A stretch of DNA of 64,000 nucleotides, taken from assembly GCF_004785645.1 (NCBI RefSeq), contig NZ_SRPE01000014.1:25017-89016 (forward strand), written 5' to 3'. This DNA comes from Empedobacter tilapiae. Its GTDB lineage: Bacteria; Bacteroidota; Bacteroidia; Flavobacteriales; Weeksellaceae. Position numbers and translations under genes: made by a program. Below, one piece after another: positions 1 to 9,864 of the stretch. The notes beneath the pieces are model-generated. The model was not told the DNA's origin, did not search any database, and saw only the letters and a list, made by a program, of their open reading frames with translations. Within the stretch, counting starts at the first letter, position 1; the number at the start of each line of letters is the position of its first letter.

Positions 1-38
1 AATGATTATAAAAATATCATATAACTTGAAGTTGAGTA

Positions 39-818
39 TTAAATTTTATTTATTAAATCAAATTCAAGGGCAAAACGTAACAATTCAGCAAAGGATTTTG
101 CATCTAATTTTCGGATGATATTTTTTCTGTGCGTAGCTACTGTTTGTTTTGAAATAAATAGTTCATCAGCAATTTCTATAGAAGATTTACCTACACTTAA
201 TAATGCTAAAACTTCCTTTTCGCGTTTGGTTAAAGAACAGTAAATTGTTGAATTATTATTGGGCGATAATACATTATAATAAGAAGGTTCACTATCTAAT
301 CCTATAAACGAAAGTCCTAGAGGTTTATGATCAGTTTTTAAAAGTGAAATATCAGTATGGACACCTAAAACTCTTATCACACCACCATTATCAGAACTTT
401 GTATAGTAGAAACTTGTTGTAAAATCCATTTGTAACAATTGTTAGCACAACGTATTCGGTAATCATAATGAACTTTATAGTTCAGGATTTTATTTGGAGG
501 AAGTTGAGTAAAGAAATCAGTTACTTTCTGTTCATATTGTACAAATCGATCTTGATCTTCAGGATGAATATTATGGATAACTAAATCTGGTGAGAAATCA
601 TCAGGTTTATATCCTATAACATTAATGATCTCAGGACTTACGAATTCCATTTTAGCTTCAAGAACATTAAAAATATAGTAATAATAGCTTCCAGGATGGA
701 ATCTGTCAAACAGTTTTTTATAAATCTCTAATTCAAAATTAGGAGAAATCTTTGTTTTGTAATCTTTAGAAATCTCTCTCCACGTTTTTTTTACTTCATC
801 AAACTTAAGTAGTGTCAT
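39..818 (-). CDS. PAS-domain LuxR-type transcriptional regulator
   Basis: A 259-residue protein with an N-terminal PAS-fold region (about residues 40-165) and a C-terminal LuxR helix-turn-helix beginning at the LTKREKEVLALLSVGKSS block. The recognition helix lies around SKQTVATHRKNIIRKL. PAS-LuxR proteins of this kind are common orphan regulators in Flavobacteriia. Nothing visible indicates a heme or flavin ligand in the PAS part. It is followed downstream on the same strand by a close paralogue, which points to tandem duplication. The targets are unknown. Confidence 0.85.
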   Translation of the reverse strand: MTLLKFDEVKKTWREISKDYKTKISPNFELEIYKKLFDRFHPGSYYYYIFNVLEAKMEFVSPEIINVIGYKPDDFSPDLVIHNIHPEDQDRFVQYEQKVTDFFTQLPPNKILNYKVHYDYRIRCANNCYKWILQQVSTIQSSDNGGVIRVLGVHTDISLLKTDHKPLGLSFIGLDSEPSYYNVLSPNNNSTIYCSLTKREKEVLALLSVGKSSIEIADELFISKQTVATHRKNIIRKLDAKSFAELLRFALEFDLINKI

Positions 819-857
819 ATTTAGAGGTTTAGTGTGTTTACATTAATATCTAAAAAA

Positions 858-1571
858 TCAATCCGTAATCAAATCAAATGCTAGGGCAAATCGCAACAAT
901 TCGGCAAAGGATTTTACATCTAATTTTCGGATGATGTTTTTTCGGTGGGTTGCAACGGTTTCTTTTGAAATAAAGAGCTGATCTGCAATTTCCATCGATG
1001 ATTTTCCAATGCTTAGCAAAGTTAGAATTTCTTTTTCGCGTTTGGTAAGTAAAGCGAATTTCTTATAATTATTTCTAATATATTCATTTTCATCTAACAC
1101 TCGTTTTACTTTCTCCATCAATGCTCCTACACCATCAATCGGTGTCGAAAGCATAATCAATCGTTGTTGATCTGCATCATTCTTTTCTAATAATTTACAA
1201 ACGGTGTAAAACCATCTGTGTTTATCGGCTTTATAAACTTTTACACGCTGAAAAAAATTGAGTTGCGTAGCATGATCTCCTTCATTACAATAACGGATAA
1301 CTTTCGGGTAAATATCTTCTAAATCTTCTTGTACAAAAAATTGTTCGTAATAATATGCTTGTAGAGCATTTAGCTCTTCCAATTCTACACCCAAATTGTT
1401 ACAGCCCCAGTTGTTCATGTAAATAATTTGTTGCGGTATACCATCGCTTAACTCATGAACCATTATGGAAGCAGGAATAACTTCTGAAATATCGGCTACA
1501 TCAAAAGAATCCTTTGAGAGATTTCGTTCTATCTGAAAAAGTTTCTGTTCTATGTCTTCATATTCTTTCAT
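858..1571 (-). CDS. PAS-like LuxR-type transcriptional regulator (paralogue)
   Basis: A 237-residue paralogue of the neighbouring regulator. The C-terminal LuxR HTH (LTKREKEILTLLSIGKSS, then SKETVATHRKNIIRKLD) is almost the same as in the neighbour. The N-terminal sensor part has diverged much more and is only weakly PAS-like. The pair is therefore likely to read different signals while binding similar DNA. It is divergent from the secreted coiled-coil protein gene, with about 160 bp between the starts, so control of that gene is possible but unproven. Confidence 0.82.
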   Translation of the reverse strand: MKEYEDIEQKLFQIERNLSKDSFDVADISEVIPASIMVHELSDGIPQQIIYMNNWGCNNLGVELEELNALQAYYYEQFFVQEDLEDIYPKVIRYCNEGDHATQLNFFQRVKVYKADKHRWFYTVCKLLEKNDADQQRLIMLSTPIDGVGALMEKVKRVLDENEYIRNNYKKFALLTKREKEILTLLSIGKSSMEIADQLFISKETVATHRKNIIRKLDVKSFAELLRFALAFDLITD

Positions 1572-1730
1572 ATTACAAGCATTTTAAATAAAAGAAGCTG
1601 AAATTTTATGATTTTTAGAATGAATTGTATCAAATATACTTAATTTTTTGTTAAAAATACCCTCTAGTGGGTATTGTTTCATGTGATTCCCACAAATAAC
1701 TTTGATTGATCAATGATAATCTATAAAAGC

Positions 1731-3614
1731 ATGAATACTATTACTAAAACAATAGCAGGCATTTTCGGGATGATTTGTTTGCTTATCGCAGTAGATGCAA
1801 GGGCACAATCGCAGTGGTCAAATCCAGCGACAGTTGGTTCTCGTTCAGAAGTAGTTCTTTTATACAGTTACCAATGGGTAACTGCCGGAAAAGGACATCA
1901 GGATTTAAAAATTGTTTGTAAGAATATAACAACAGACAAAATAAAATTCAAGATTAATTATGAAGTTCATTTTCATAGCGGAGATGTAGAACGTGTAGCT
2001 TCGGAGAATACGATTGAATTAAAACCAGGTGAAGTTTATGACCCAAAATCTGTTGCAGATTGGGGAGGTGTTTATATGCGTTATTTTCTTACACCAACAG
2101 GAGGAAAATATGGCGCAAAAGAAAAGTGGTTTCAGTTTGGAAAAGACAGTTATGGGACACCTTTATATACTGCTATACATAGCGTAATGAATATGAAAAT
2201 TACAGATTTTGAAAATCTTAGTCTGAAAGAACGGGAAGAAAAAGAAAAATTAGATAAACAGAAGAAAGAAGCCGAAGAGAAAAAGAAAAAAGAGGAGGAA
2301 GAAAAGAAACGTAAAGAAGCCGAAACTAAAAATCAGCAAACAACGTCTAAAAAAGAGACATCTAATAATGATACGTCTAATGAAACAACATCAAACAACA
2401 AAACTACCGATGATTTTTGGGGAGAGGGATCTTCTTCTAAAAAGTCAACAACCTCAAACAATAACAACAAAGACTTGTATCCGAAAGACGAAAATTTTGT
2501 TGCCGATTCTAAATTTAAAGATAAGTTGAGTGGCGTTAAAGAAGGAGAATATTTTACTGATGGTGCTGGTGGTTATTATAAAAAAGAATTAGGTGGCGCG
2601 CGTAAAGTAGATAAAATGGTTTATGAACGCGAAGCAGCGAATAAGATTTACGAAAAAATGGAACGCCAAGAAGCAGAACGCCAACAACGCGATGCCGAAT
2701 TTAAACAAAACTGGGATAATATGAGTACCAGCTTTTATGCGATGTCGGTAGCTAAAGAGGGTATGCGAGATGCTAAAGATTTGGGCAGTGGTTATTCGAG
2801 TATTGAAGAACTCAATGCCGCTTTTAATCAAAAAATGCGTCAAGTATCGGCAATGGGTAGTCAAATGCAAGCATCTACTAACCAAGCTGTACAAGCTTAT
2901 TCAAATGTAATAAGTACAGGTTCCAGTGGCTATGATTACTCAGGATATACCAATGCTATAGGAACTATTGCTTCTGCTATTTCGGCAAATAAAGCAGAAA
3001 ATGAGGCAAGAGAAGAACTGAAAAGACAACGCGCAGAAGAAGAAGCACGAATAAAAAAAGTACAATTAGACGCTTTAATCGCTATCCGTACGGAGATTGG
3101 TAAAGTCTATACCGAAGGCGGAATGCCGTTAAGTGCACACAAAATAACCGCTCCCGTGTTGTATGTATTTGCCTATAACAGCAACAAAGCCGATTGGGAT
3201 AAAAACCAAAGCGTACCGATGAGCATCAGCAACATAATTCCTGTTTATCGTTACAGCGACGGTACTTATCCTTATACATCCAATGTAAAGCGAACCTTTG
3301 AAAACGCCGGTATCAGCAGTCCGGTTTTAATGGGGTATTTCACCAATAAAAGTGAAGCCGAAAATTACCGCAGTTCCCTGTTAGAGGTTGCACCTAATGC
3401 CAAGTTTGCTGTAAAAGAAGTGGAAGTAAAAGAACAAAAGCCAAATACAACAACCAATACTTCGGAAACTGATTTTTGGGGAACAAAAACCGAAACTAAA
3501 AAGCAAGACAATACCCAAAACACCGAAACCGACTTTTGGGGTACATCAACAAAAGATAAAAAAGCAGAGCCTAAAAAGGAAACAAAAAAAGAAGTTGACT
3601 TTTGGAGTAAGTAA
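1731..3614 (+). CDS. Secreted coiled-coil protein with repeated DFWG motifs
   Basis: About 627 residues if translation starts at the internal ATG at 1731, which opens a clean signal peptide ending near DARAQ. An upstream in-frame ATG at 1713 would put charged residues before it. The mature part has an N-terminal globular region, a Lys/Glu-rich helix (about 150-200), and Ser/Thr/Asn-rich linkers. A second charged helix includes EREAANKIYEKMERQEAERQ, and a SPOR-like stretch lies near the end (YRYSDGTYPYTSNVKRTFEN). The tetrapeptide DFWG occurs three times and DFWS ends the protein, each followed by Lys/Thr-rich sequence. I recognise no family. A cell-envelope role is inferred. Confidence 0.75.
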   Translation: MNTITKTIAGIFGMICLLIAVDARAQSQWSNPATVGSRSEVVLLYSYQWVTAGKGHQDLKIVCKNITTDKIKFKINYEVHFHSGDVERVASENTIELKPGEVYDPKSVADWGGVYMRYFLTPTGGKYGAKEKWFQFGKDSYGTPLYTAIHSVMNMKITDFENLSLKEREEKEKLDKQKKEAEEKKKKEEEEKKRKEAETKNQQTTSKKETSNNDTSNETTSNNKTTDDFWGEGSSSKKSTTSNNNNKDLYPKDENFVADSKFKDKLSGVKEGEYFTDGAGGYYKKELGGARKVDKMVYEREAANKIYEKMERQEAERQQRDAEFKQNWDNMSTSFYAMSVAKEGMRDAKDLGSGYSSIEELNAAFNQKMRQVSAMGSQMQASTNQAVQAYSNVISTGSSGYDYSGYTNAIGTIASAISANKAENEAREELKRQRAEEEARIKKVQLDALIAIRTEIGKVYTEGGMPLSAHKITAPVLYVFAYNSNKADWDKNQSVPMSISNIIPVYRYSDGTYPYTSNVKRTFENAGISSPVLMGYFTNKSEAENYRSSLLEVAPNAKFAVKEVEVKEQKPNTTTNTSETDFWGTKTETKKQDNTQNTETDFWGTSTKDKKAEPKKETKKEVDFWSK

Positions 3615-4024
3615 GGTCTCATGCCGAATGTCATCCTAAGCTTGTCGAAGGATCTCTTGAGATCCCTCCACTTCAACATCTGTCATTCCGAGGCACTCGA
3701 GGCATCTCATGTTATAAACAATAGAGATGTTTCGACTCCACTGTCGTTTCGCTCAACATGACAAAGCGGCTGTCTTTCCGACCTAAGTGTAACGAAGTGG
3801 AGGAATCTCAAAAAAGAAAAGATTTCTCGACAAGCTCGAAATGACAAAAAATAACAAAGCGCATGTCATTCCGATGAACGAAGCATAGCGGAGTGACAGA
3901 GGAATCTCAAAAAAGAAAAGATTTCTCGACAAGCTCGAAATGACAAAAAATAACAAAGCGCGTGTCATTCCGATGAACGAAGCATAGCGGAGTGACAGAG
4001 GAATCTCATAAAAAAGCAAAGAAT
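3615..4024. repeat. REP-like region with a 99-bp tandem array
   Basis: Gene-free stretch made of palindrome-rich, REP-like sequence. A 99-bp unit beginning at the word gaggaatctc starts at 3800, 3899 and 3998, giving two full units and the start of a third that runs to just before the GIY-YIG start. Each unit contains ttctcgacaagctcgaa and gcatagcggagtgaca. Because 99 is a multiple of three, spurious open frames run through the array. The first 180 bp hold related but diverged copies. Confidence 0.85.
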
Positions 4025-4333
4025 ATGTACAAAACAACAGGCACGCATAATTATTACGTATACATCTTAACCAATAAAGTAAAAACTGTATTGTACATCG
4101 GTGTGACGAATGATTTAAAAGAACGTTTGTATTGGCATCAAAATCCCGAAGCCAATTCAAAGGCTTTTACTGCAAAATACAACTGTTTTTACTTAATCTA
4201 TTATGAACATTTTCAGGAGATTGAACAAGCTATTAACAGAGAAAAACAATTAAAAAAATGGAGAAGAGAGAAAAAAGAAAAATTGATTGAATCATTTAAT
4301 CCGGAATGGATTTTTTTGAATGATGAAATATAG
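4025..4333 (+). CDS. GIY-YIG nuclease family protein
   Basis: About 102 residues from the ATG at 4025. An upstream in-frame ATG at 3992 lies inside the repeat array and is less likely. The stand-alone GIY-YIG domain has YYVYILTNK for the GIY segment, LYIGVTNDLKERLYWH for the YIG segment with its catalytic Arg, and a C-terminal Glu-containing helix (EQAINREKQLKKW). This matches the short YhbQ/UPF0213-type endonuclease family. The gene lies between two repeat arrays with the same 99-bp period and no other gene. Its biological substrate is unknown. Confidence 0.88.
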   Translation: MYKTTGTHNYYVYILTNKVKTVLYIGVTNDLKERLYWHQNPEANSKAFTAKYNCFYLIYYEHFQEIEQAINREKQLKKWRREKKEKLIESFNPEWIFLNDEI

Positions 4334-4680
4334 AGATGTTTCGACTTCCACTTCGACAAGCTCAGTGTTCGCTCAACATGACAAAGCGCCTGTCATTCCG
4401 AATGAAGCGAAGCGGAATTGAGGAATCTCACGCTATAAATGCAGAAATGTTTCGACTCCGTTGCACTTCGCTCAACATGACAAAGCGCCTGTCATTCCGA
4501 ATGAAGCGAAGCGGAATTGAGGAATCTCACGCTATAAATGCAGAAATGTTTCGACTCCGTTGCACTTCGCTCAACATGACAAAGCGCCTGTCTTTCCGAA
4601 TGCAGCGAAGCGGAATTGAGGAATCTCAAAACAATAGAGATTTCTCGACAAGCTCGAAATGACAAAAAACAAAATAATAA
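4334..4680. repeat. Second REP-like 99-bp tandem array
   Basis: The word gcgcctgtc recurs at 4386, 4485 and 4584, a 99-bp period as in the array upstream of the nuclease gene. Units contain aatgaagcgaagcggaattg and tttcgactccgttgcacttc. The third unit is slightly diverged, and the array ends in the ttctcgacaagctcgaaatg word shared with the first array. An open frame across the array simply reflects the period and is not a gene. Confidence 0.85.
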
Positions 4681-4701
4681 ACAAATAAACAATAATAAAT
4701 C

Positions 4702-5676
4702 ATGAAACAGTTTTTACAAATTTTAATCTTTTTGTGTGTAGCAACAGTTGCCAACGCACAAAGCAGTTTAGAAGCAAAAATGGCATATCAAATGGCTGAG
4801 GAAAAGTTTGATGCCAAACAATACACCGAAGCGTTGGATTATTTGGAAAAAGCCGAAACCGCTTTGGGTAGCACCAACCCGCCGATGCTGTTTTTGAAGG
4901 TCATGATAACCAACCAAATTGTTACCGTCAAAGAAAGCACAGACAATTACCGAAAGTTAGAAAAAGCCATTGCCGATTTCGACAAGCACAAAGACAAAAA
5001 TGCACTTGGCGAAGACAAACAAATGGACGTTTACCGTATAAAAATGGATTTGGATAAACGGAAAAATGCTTACGAAAAAGAAGCAAACCGCACAGCAGAT
5101 TTAAAAAAGCAATATAATGAAATGGTTTATCGTTTGGCTGCTGAATTTCCAAAAACAGAGGTAACGGTACGTAATTTAATAGAAAGTGTACCTTCAACGT
5201 GGGCAAGACCTAAATGGGGAAGTGGATGGGATACTAGAATTAAAGATAGGGATTATGAAAGATTTGTAAAATGGGGTAAAGTAAGTCTTACAACTAGTTA
5301 CGAGGACACGCAAGGGAAGCTTTGTCTTGAAGAAATTAAAACACATAATCCTGGCGAAGACCGTATAAAAGGTTATGAAGTGAGAAAAAAAATAAAATAT
5401 TATGATAAACCTAAAAATAATATCTCGAGAGATTTAACCATTGACGAAATCTGCGAAGTATTAAAAATAACACCACAACAATGGAGTGATTTTACATCGG
5501 GAATAAAACCTTTGATTACAAAAGATACTGATCCATACGGATATTGGGTTACTCTTACGTTATCTGAAAAAGATCCTGATGGAAAGTATAAATATTTTCA
5601 AATGTATATTTATGAAAAAACATGGGGTTATTCATATGAAGAAATGCGAATTGATATTTTCGAGAATACACTTTAA
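4702..5676 (+). CDS. Secreted protein with TPR-like N-terminus, unknown function
   Basis: 324 residues with a signal peptide (MKQFLQILIFLCVATVANAQ). A TPR-like segment follows (KMAYQMAEEKFDAKQYTEALDYLEKA continues to about residue 100). The C-terminal 180 residues match nothing I know. The first 60 residues of the mature protein resemble the start of the Sel1 protein two genes downstream (AEKAFTEENYETALKHLNQ). It begins a three-gene set with gaps of 34 and 12 bp, so it is probably one transcript. Confidence 0.72.
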   Translation: MKQFLQILIFLCVATVANAQSSLEAKMAYQMAEEKFDAKQYTEALDYLEKAETALGSTNPPMLFLKVMITNQIVTVKESTDNYRKLEKAIADFDKHKDKNALGEDKQMDVYRIKMDLDKRKNAYEKEANRTADLKKQYNEMVYRLAAEFPKTEVTVRNLIESVPSTWARPKWGSGWDTRIKDRDYERFVKWGKVSLTTSYEDTQGKLCLEEIKTHNPGEDRIKGYEVRKKIKYYDKPKNNISRDLTIDEICEVLKITPQQWSDFTSGIKPLITKDTDPYGYWVTLTLSEKDPDGKYKYFQMYIYEKTWGYSYEEMRIDIFENTL

Positions 5677-5710
5677 ACAATAAATAATTAACACATAAAA
5701 ATTATAGATC

Positions 5711-7012
5711 ATGAGAACAATACTATTAGCACTTTTCGCCTTGATGATTTCGGGCGGGGTGTGTGGGCAGGGTAATGAAAAAGTTGAGGAGGAAATAAAA
5801 ATGGTTGATTCAATAAGTAAAAAAAGTATAAATGAAGAAAAACCACTAACAAAAACAGATTTAGAAGCAATAATAAAAAAAGCACTGAAAGAGCAAGAAG
5901 ATGACAGAGTTTCTTTAGGAGAAATAAGACTAAAAGAAAAGGTTACCATATACTTGCCTGTCCCAAATGAAAAACGATTCAAAATAAGTGACTCTATTGT
6001 AGATAATAATATTGCAATTGATAGTGTAAAAATTGATTTGCAGGAAGGAATGTTAGAATATATAAAAGTGTATTTAGCAAATGGTACAATATATTCTAAT
6101 AAAAAAGCACCTATTGCTATTATTTATACCGATAACAGAGGTTATGATAAATTATATGATAATGAAGAACAATCTTATATTCTATTTCGTGATGTACTAA
6201 CAGTAGATACAAAAAAACGTTTTGGTTTTTTACCAAACAATGACACATTTTCTTTAACAAATATTAAAGATAAAGGTTATAATGTGAAAAATTTAAAAAA
6301 GTCTGGAAGCATTAACTCTTTGGTAAATTTTACAACTTATACGGATTTATTAGGATTAATGGGCGATCAACCTAATTCATTGGTTAATTTTGAAGCAAAT
6401 GCGAAGTTTTACCTTAACAGGCATAATTGGACAAATAGGTTTATTTATTTTTTACCTTATGTTCAACCAAGTTTACATTACAATAAAGTAGATAGTAAGT
6501 TTGATACGGTTATGGTAGATTTACGAAAAGTAAACCCAACCGAAATTTACAGACGATATAATTATTCTGTAGGAATTGACCTTACTCTCGCAAGGTGGGA
6601 TTTTAGACCATCTAATTCCTTAGAATTAAAAGCTGGTTATCAGTATTCGTCCAGCAAAATATTTGCTAATGACACATTAATAAACAAAGCTTTAAGCGAA
6701 ATTAGGGCTGTTAACCATATCAAATATTGGGAATTAGCTTTACATTCCAAATTAGTTGAAAATTTTGGAATAGAATTAAGTTCAAAATATATCTGGCAAA
6801 CCTTAAATAAGTCAGAGTTTTATAATAAATCAGATAATTCTATGTTAGCTTTCAAAGGAGGTATTTATTATTATCCGCCGAAAGGAAATGGGAGTGATAA
6901 AATTTTTGTCCGTTTTACCAATTACCTTGTTTTTAATAAACGAGAATTAGATTTCTCTCAAATACAAGTTGGTTTTTCAAAAGCCTTAAATTTTAAAAAT
7001 AACAACAATTAA
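5711..7012 (+). CDS. Secreted or outer-membrane protein of unknown function
   Basis: 433 residues with a signal peptide ending near GGVCGQ. A charged helical stretch covers about residues 20-75 (EAIIKKALKEQEDDRVSLGE). The rest is rich in aromatic, alternating polar/hydrophobic segments (LEYIKVYLANGTIY, WTNRFIYFLPYVQPSLHY). It ends in a long beta-rich part whose C-terminal segments resemble an outer-membrane barrel. That topology is inference. It is the middle gene of the secreted trio and is spaced 12 bp from the Sel1 gene. Confidence 0.65.
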   Translation: MRTILLALFALMISGGVCGQGNEKVEEEIKMVDSISKKSINEEKPLTKTDLEAIIKKALKEQEDDRVSLGEIRLKEKVTIYLPVPNEKRFKISDSIVDNNIAIDSVKIDLQEGMLEYIKVYLANGTIYSNKKAPIAIIYTDNRGYDKLYDNEEQSYILFRDVLTVDTKKRFGFLPNNDTFSLTNIKDKGYNVKNLKKSGSINSLVNFTTYTDLLGLMGDQPNSLVNFEANAKFYLNRHNWTNRFIYFLPYVQPSLHYNKVDSKFDTVMVDLRKVNPTEIYRRYNYSVGIDLTLARWDFRPSNSLELKAGYQYSSSKIFANDTLINKALSEIRAVNHIKYWELALHSKLVENFGIELSSKYIWQTLNKSEFYNKSDNSMLAFKGGIYYYPPKGNGSDKIFVRFTNYLVFNKRELDFSQIQVGFSKALNFKNNNN

Positions 7013-7024
7013 ACAACAACAATC

Positions 7025-8353
7025 ATGAAAAAACTATACACATTTTTAATTTTAATCTTTGCTTTTACGTTTGCCCAAGCGCAAAACGATATAAAAGCCC
7101 GCATAGAGTTTGAAGAAGCAGAAAAAGCTTTTACAGAAGAAAACTACGAAACAGCTCTAAAACACCTGAACCAAACCGAAAAAGAATTAGGTAGATGGAC
7201 ACCTAATGTATCCTATCTTAAAATAGAAAGTTTGTATTCCCTTACCGATATGGGAAATTTTGAAGACCCTAATATGCAGCCACTTTACGAAGAAGTTACT
7301 AAATATATGGCGTACCTCAACAAACTAAAAAGCGACGATGTACCCATGGAAAAATACAAAGTGGTGTACGGTATCGAAAAAACCTTGAAAGTACTAAAAA
7401 TAGACGAACCACAAAGTCCTGAGTTTTTAAAAGCGAAAAAAGAACACGATGCTAAAAACTATGATGCAGCCATTCCGTTATACGAAAAGTTAGCTAAACA
7501 AGGCAATAGCTGGGCAATGCGCAATTTGGGGTTAGTTTACGAAACAAAAAAAGACAACGAAAAAGCCAAAGAGTGGTATCAAAAAGCAGCTCAGATGGGA
7601 CATCCGCGTGGCTTTTATTTCTTGGGTTGGTATGCCGATAAAGATGGCAATACAACAAAAGCATTGGAATATTACCAACAGGCAGTCGATTTGGGAGATG
7701 TGGCTGGCTTATTAGGAATTGGTGACTTATATAAACAAGGCAAAAGTGTTACCAAAGATTACAAAAAAGCGGAAGAGTATTATAAAAAAGCAGCTGTAAA
7801 AGACAGGTCAGAGGCAATGTATAAAATAGGTACTTTATACCACAACGGCGGAAATGGAATTGCTCAAAATCATAAAACCGCAATGGAATGGTATCTAAAA
7901 GCGGCGGAAAAGAAAAATACAAATGCTATGGGCGAAATAGGTTGGATATACCAACATGGACAAGGAGATTATGCTAAAGATTACAAAAAAGCAGCAGAAT
8001 GGTATCAGAAAAGAATTGATTACGGAGATAACTATGGCTTTTTAAACTTAGGAGATTTATACAGTTTGTCTGATAACAGCCAATCACAAAAAGAATTAGA
8101 GAGCTATGAAAAAGCTGCCGAAGCAGGATACCTTAAAGGAATGTTAGAAACCGCCAATCTATACTTTTCGGGCAAAGGCGGTATCACAAAAGATTACGCC
8201 AAAGCGGCAAAATATTACGAAGAATATTACAACGATAAAAAGGAAAACGAAAGCTATATTAATAATCTTATCGAAATCTATAACCGTGGTGGCAACGGCA
8301 TAGAAAAAGACAAAGAGAAAGCTAAATATTGGAAAGAAATTAGGAGAAAATAA
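7025..8353 (+). CDS. Secreted Sel1-repeat protein
   Basis: 442 residues with a signal peptide (ending FAQAQ). A TPR-like N-terminus is followed by at least six Sel1-like repeats from about residue 140. Visible copies include AMRNLGLVYETKKDNEKAKE, GLLGIGDLYKQGKSVTKDYK and AMGEIGWIYQHGQGDYAKDY. Sel1 solenoids bind partner proteins. No catalytic domain is present. As the last gene of the trio it may scaffold the other two secreted proteins in the periplasm, which is inference. Confidence 0.85.
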   Translation: MKKLYTFLILIFAFTFAQAQNDIKARIEFEEAEKAFTEENYETALKHLNQTEKELGRWTPNVSYLKIESLYSLTDMGNFEDPNMQPLYEEVTKYMAYLNKLKSDDVPMEKYKVVYGIEKTLKVLKIDEPQSPEFLKAKKEHDAKNYDAAIPLYEKLAKQGNSWAMRNLGLVYETKKDNEKAKEWYQKAAQMGHPRGFYFLGWYADKDGNTTKALEYYQQAVDLGDVAGLLGIGDLYKQGKSVTKDYKKAEEYYKKAAVKDRSEAMYKIGTLYHNGGNGIAQNHKTAMEWYLKAAEKKNTNAMGEIGWIYQHGQGDYAKDYKKAAEWYQKRIDYGDNYGFLNLGDLYSLSDNSQSQKELESYEKAAEAGYLKGMLETANLYFSGKGGITKDYAKAAKYYEEYYNDKKENESYINNLIEIYNRGGNGIEKDKEKAKYWKEIRRK

Positions 8354-8419
8354 TAACCATTAATAGATTTAATTTCGGCTGTTTAATATTAAACAGATCT
8401 TATTGAAAAGTATTAATCA

Positions 8420-8929
8420 ATGTCTAATTCTTTCTACATGAAAACCAATCCTTATCAATTAAAAAATATCGATTTTGTTGATTCAATTGCTGTAGTATGT
8501 CCGCGTTGTAGTAAAAAAGCAGTGGTTTCGGGCGGGCAACCTGTTTCTAATACGGTTGGTTTTGAAGAGGCAATACAATTTACGTGCACGTATTGTGTTT
8601 ATGTATTAAAGTACGCCAATACACCCAAATTCCCTGTTTTTACGAATAGTAAAGGAGTTACAAAATATGCTCGAATCTTGTTTTTTGATTCGCAAACCGA
8701 TCCGTATTTTAATTTTCCGTTGTGGTACATTATAGAAACTCCTTGGGGAATTATCTGGGCATATAATCTAATGCATTTAGAAGTTATTGAAAATTATATT
8801 GGTAGTAAAGACCGAAATAGAAACGGAATTCCCATACAAAACGACAGTATTGCTTCGCGTTTGCCACAATGGGCTAAAAGTGCTAAGAACAGAGAAACTT
8901 TGTTAAAGTTGATTAAAGCAAAAAAATGA
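8420..8929 (+). CDS. Small zinc-ribbon-like protein
   Basis: 169 residues from 8420. An alternative ATG at 8438 begins MKTNPYQLKN. Two CxxC pairs (CPRC near residue 33 and CTYC near 58) suggest a zinc ribbon. A hydrophobic middle (FNFPLWYIIETPWGIIWAYN) and a basic C-terminus follow. There is no signal peptide, so it is probably cytoplasmic. It is a known type of uncharacterised Flavobacteria protein, and I cannot name its function. Confidence 0.7.
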   Translation: MSNSFYMKTNPYQLKNIDFVDSIAVVCPRCSKKAVVSGGQPVSNTVGFEEAIQFTCTYCVYVLKYANTPKFPVFTNSKGVTKYARILFFDSQTDPYFNFPLWYIIETPWGIIWAYNLMHLEVIENYIGSKDRNRNGIPIQNDSIASRLPQWAKSAKNRETLLKLIKAKK

Positions 8930-9864
8930 CACTCGACTCTTCAGCAAATGACGGTCTATTAATTCGTTGTTAAAAAATGAATTTGAATATTAAAAAAGAA
9001 TTAAGAAAACGGCATTAAAACTCACACGTTAAGAAAATGGTTGAATGCAACGTTAAAAAGATTTTAGCCCGTAGGGTTTTTAAAATCTTTAGTGAAATGA
9101 GAACATTTTTAGTCGAGAGGTTTACAGCCAAGTCTTTTTTCGTTAGTTTTTTTGACTAAAAAAGTGACAAAAGATTATTCTCGTTTTTCAAAACTATATT
9201 TCATTCATTTTTACCTTGACACAAAAACATTTGAGATAAAGAGGAGAAGCTCTAGTGGAGCTTAGGTAAAATTGTTACAAATTAATTAATAATTATATGT
9301 TCATTTTTTCCTTGATGAAAAAACGAACCAAAAAGGTCAAGACTGCGATTTTCGACGTTCAATCTTCATTTTACTCACTAAAAATATTAAATGACTCGCT
9401 ATCGCTCACTAATCTTTTTAACGCTCGTTTCAATGGATTGAATCTCGTCTGCAAATCGTATGTCGGCTTTAAAATTCTTATTTACAGTAATCTCCACTCT
9501 TCAGCAATGACGGTTTTAATTAGTTGTTAAAAGTGAATTTGAATATTGAAAAAGAATTAAGAAAACGGCATTAAAACTCACACGTTAAGAAAATGATTGA
9601 ATGCAACGTAAAAAAGGTTTTAGCCCGTAGGGTTTTTAAAATCTTTAGTGAAATGAGAACATTTTTAGTCGAGAGTTTTACAGCCTTGACTTTTTGGTTA
9701 CTTTTTAGTCAAGTAAAAAGTGACATTAAAAAAAAGAAATTCGAATAATTAAAACAGAAAATCAATAAAAAAAGTGACACTCCCTCCCTATCCCTACTTC
9801 CCCTTATGATTTGTTTTATTTAATTAAAATATGTATCTTACTGAAATTAAGTAAATTAAAGCGT
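8930..9864. repeat. Gene-free stretch with two copies of a dispersed structured repeat
   Basis: No credible gene is present. Two related copies lie at 8938-9175 and 9496-9724. Each has the order acggcattaaaactcacacg, then a conserved hairpin around ttttagcccgtagggttttt, then a variable tail with gactaaaaaagtgac-like inverted words. Between them at 9241-9265 lies gctctagtggagcttagg, which recurs with one change near 23574. The short open frame at 9297-9530 lies in this repeat material and is not supported. Confidence 0.8.

Noticed and set aside
3783..4160. Open frames through the 99-bp arrays on both strands (also 4336-4662 and 4492-4692)
   Set aside because: They repeat the same 33-residue translation because 99 is a multiple of three. 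They have no ribosome binding context and consist of REP-like DNA.
3800..4665. CRISPR array
   Set aside because: The whole 99-bp unit is repeated, without alternating unique spacers, and no cas gene is present.
9297..9530. 77-codon open frame
   Set aside because: It lies in dispersed repeat sequence, has no conserved motif, and its start region recurs in the non-coding desert at 23.5 kb.
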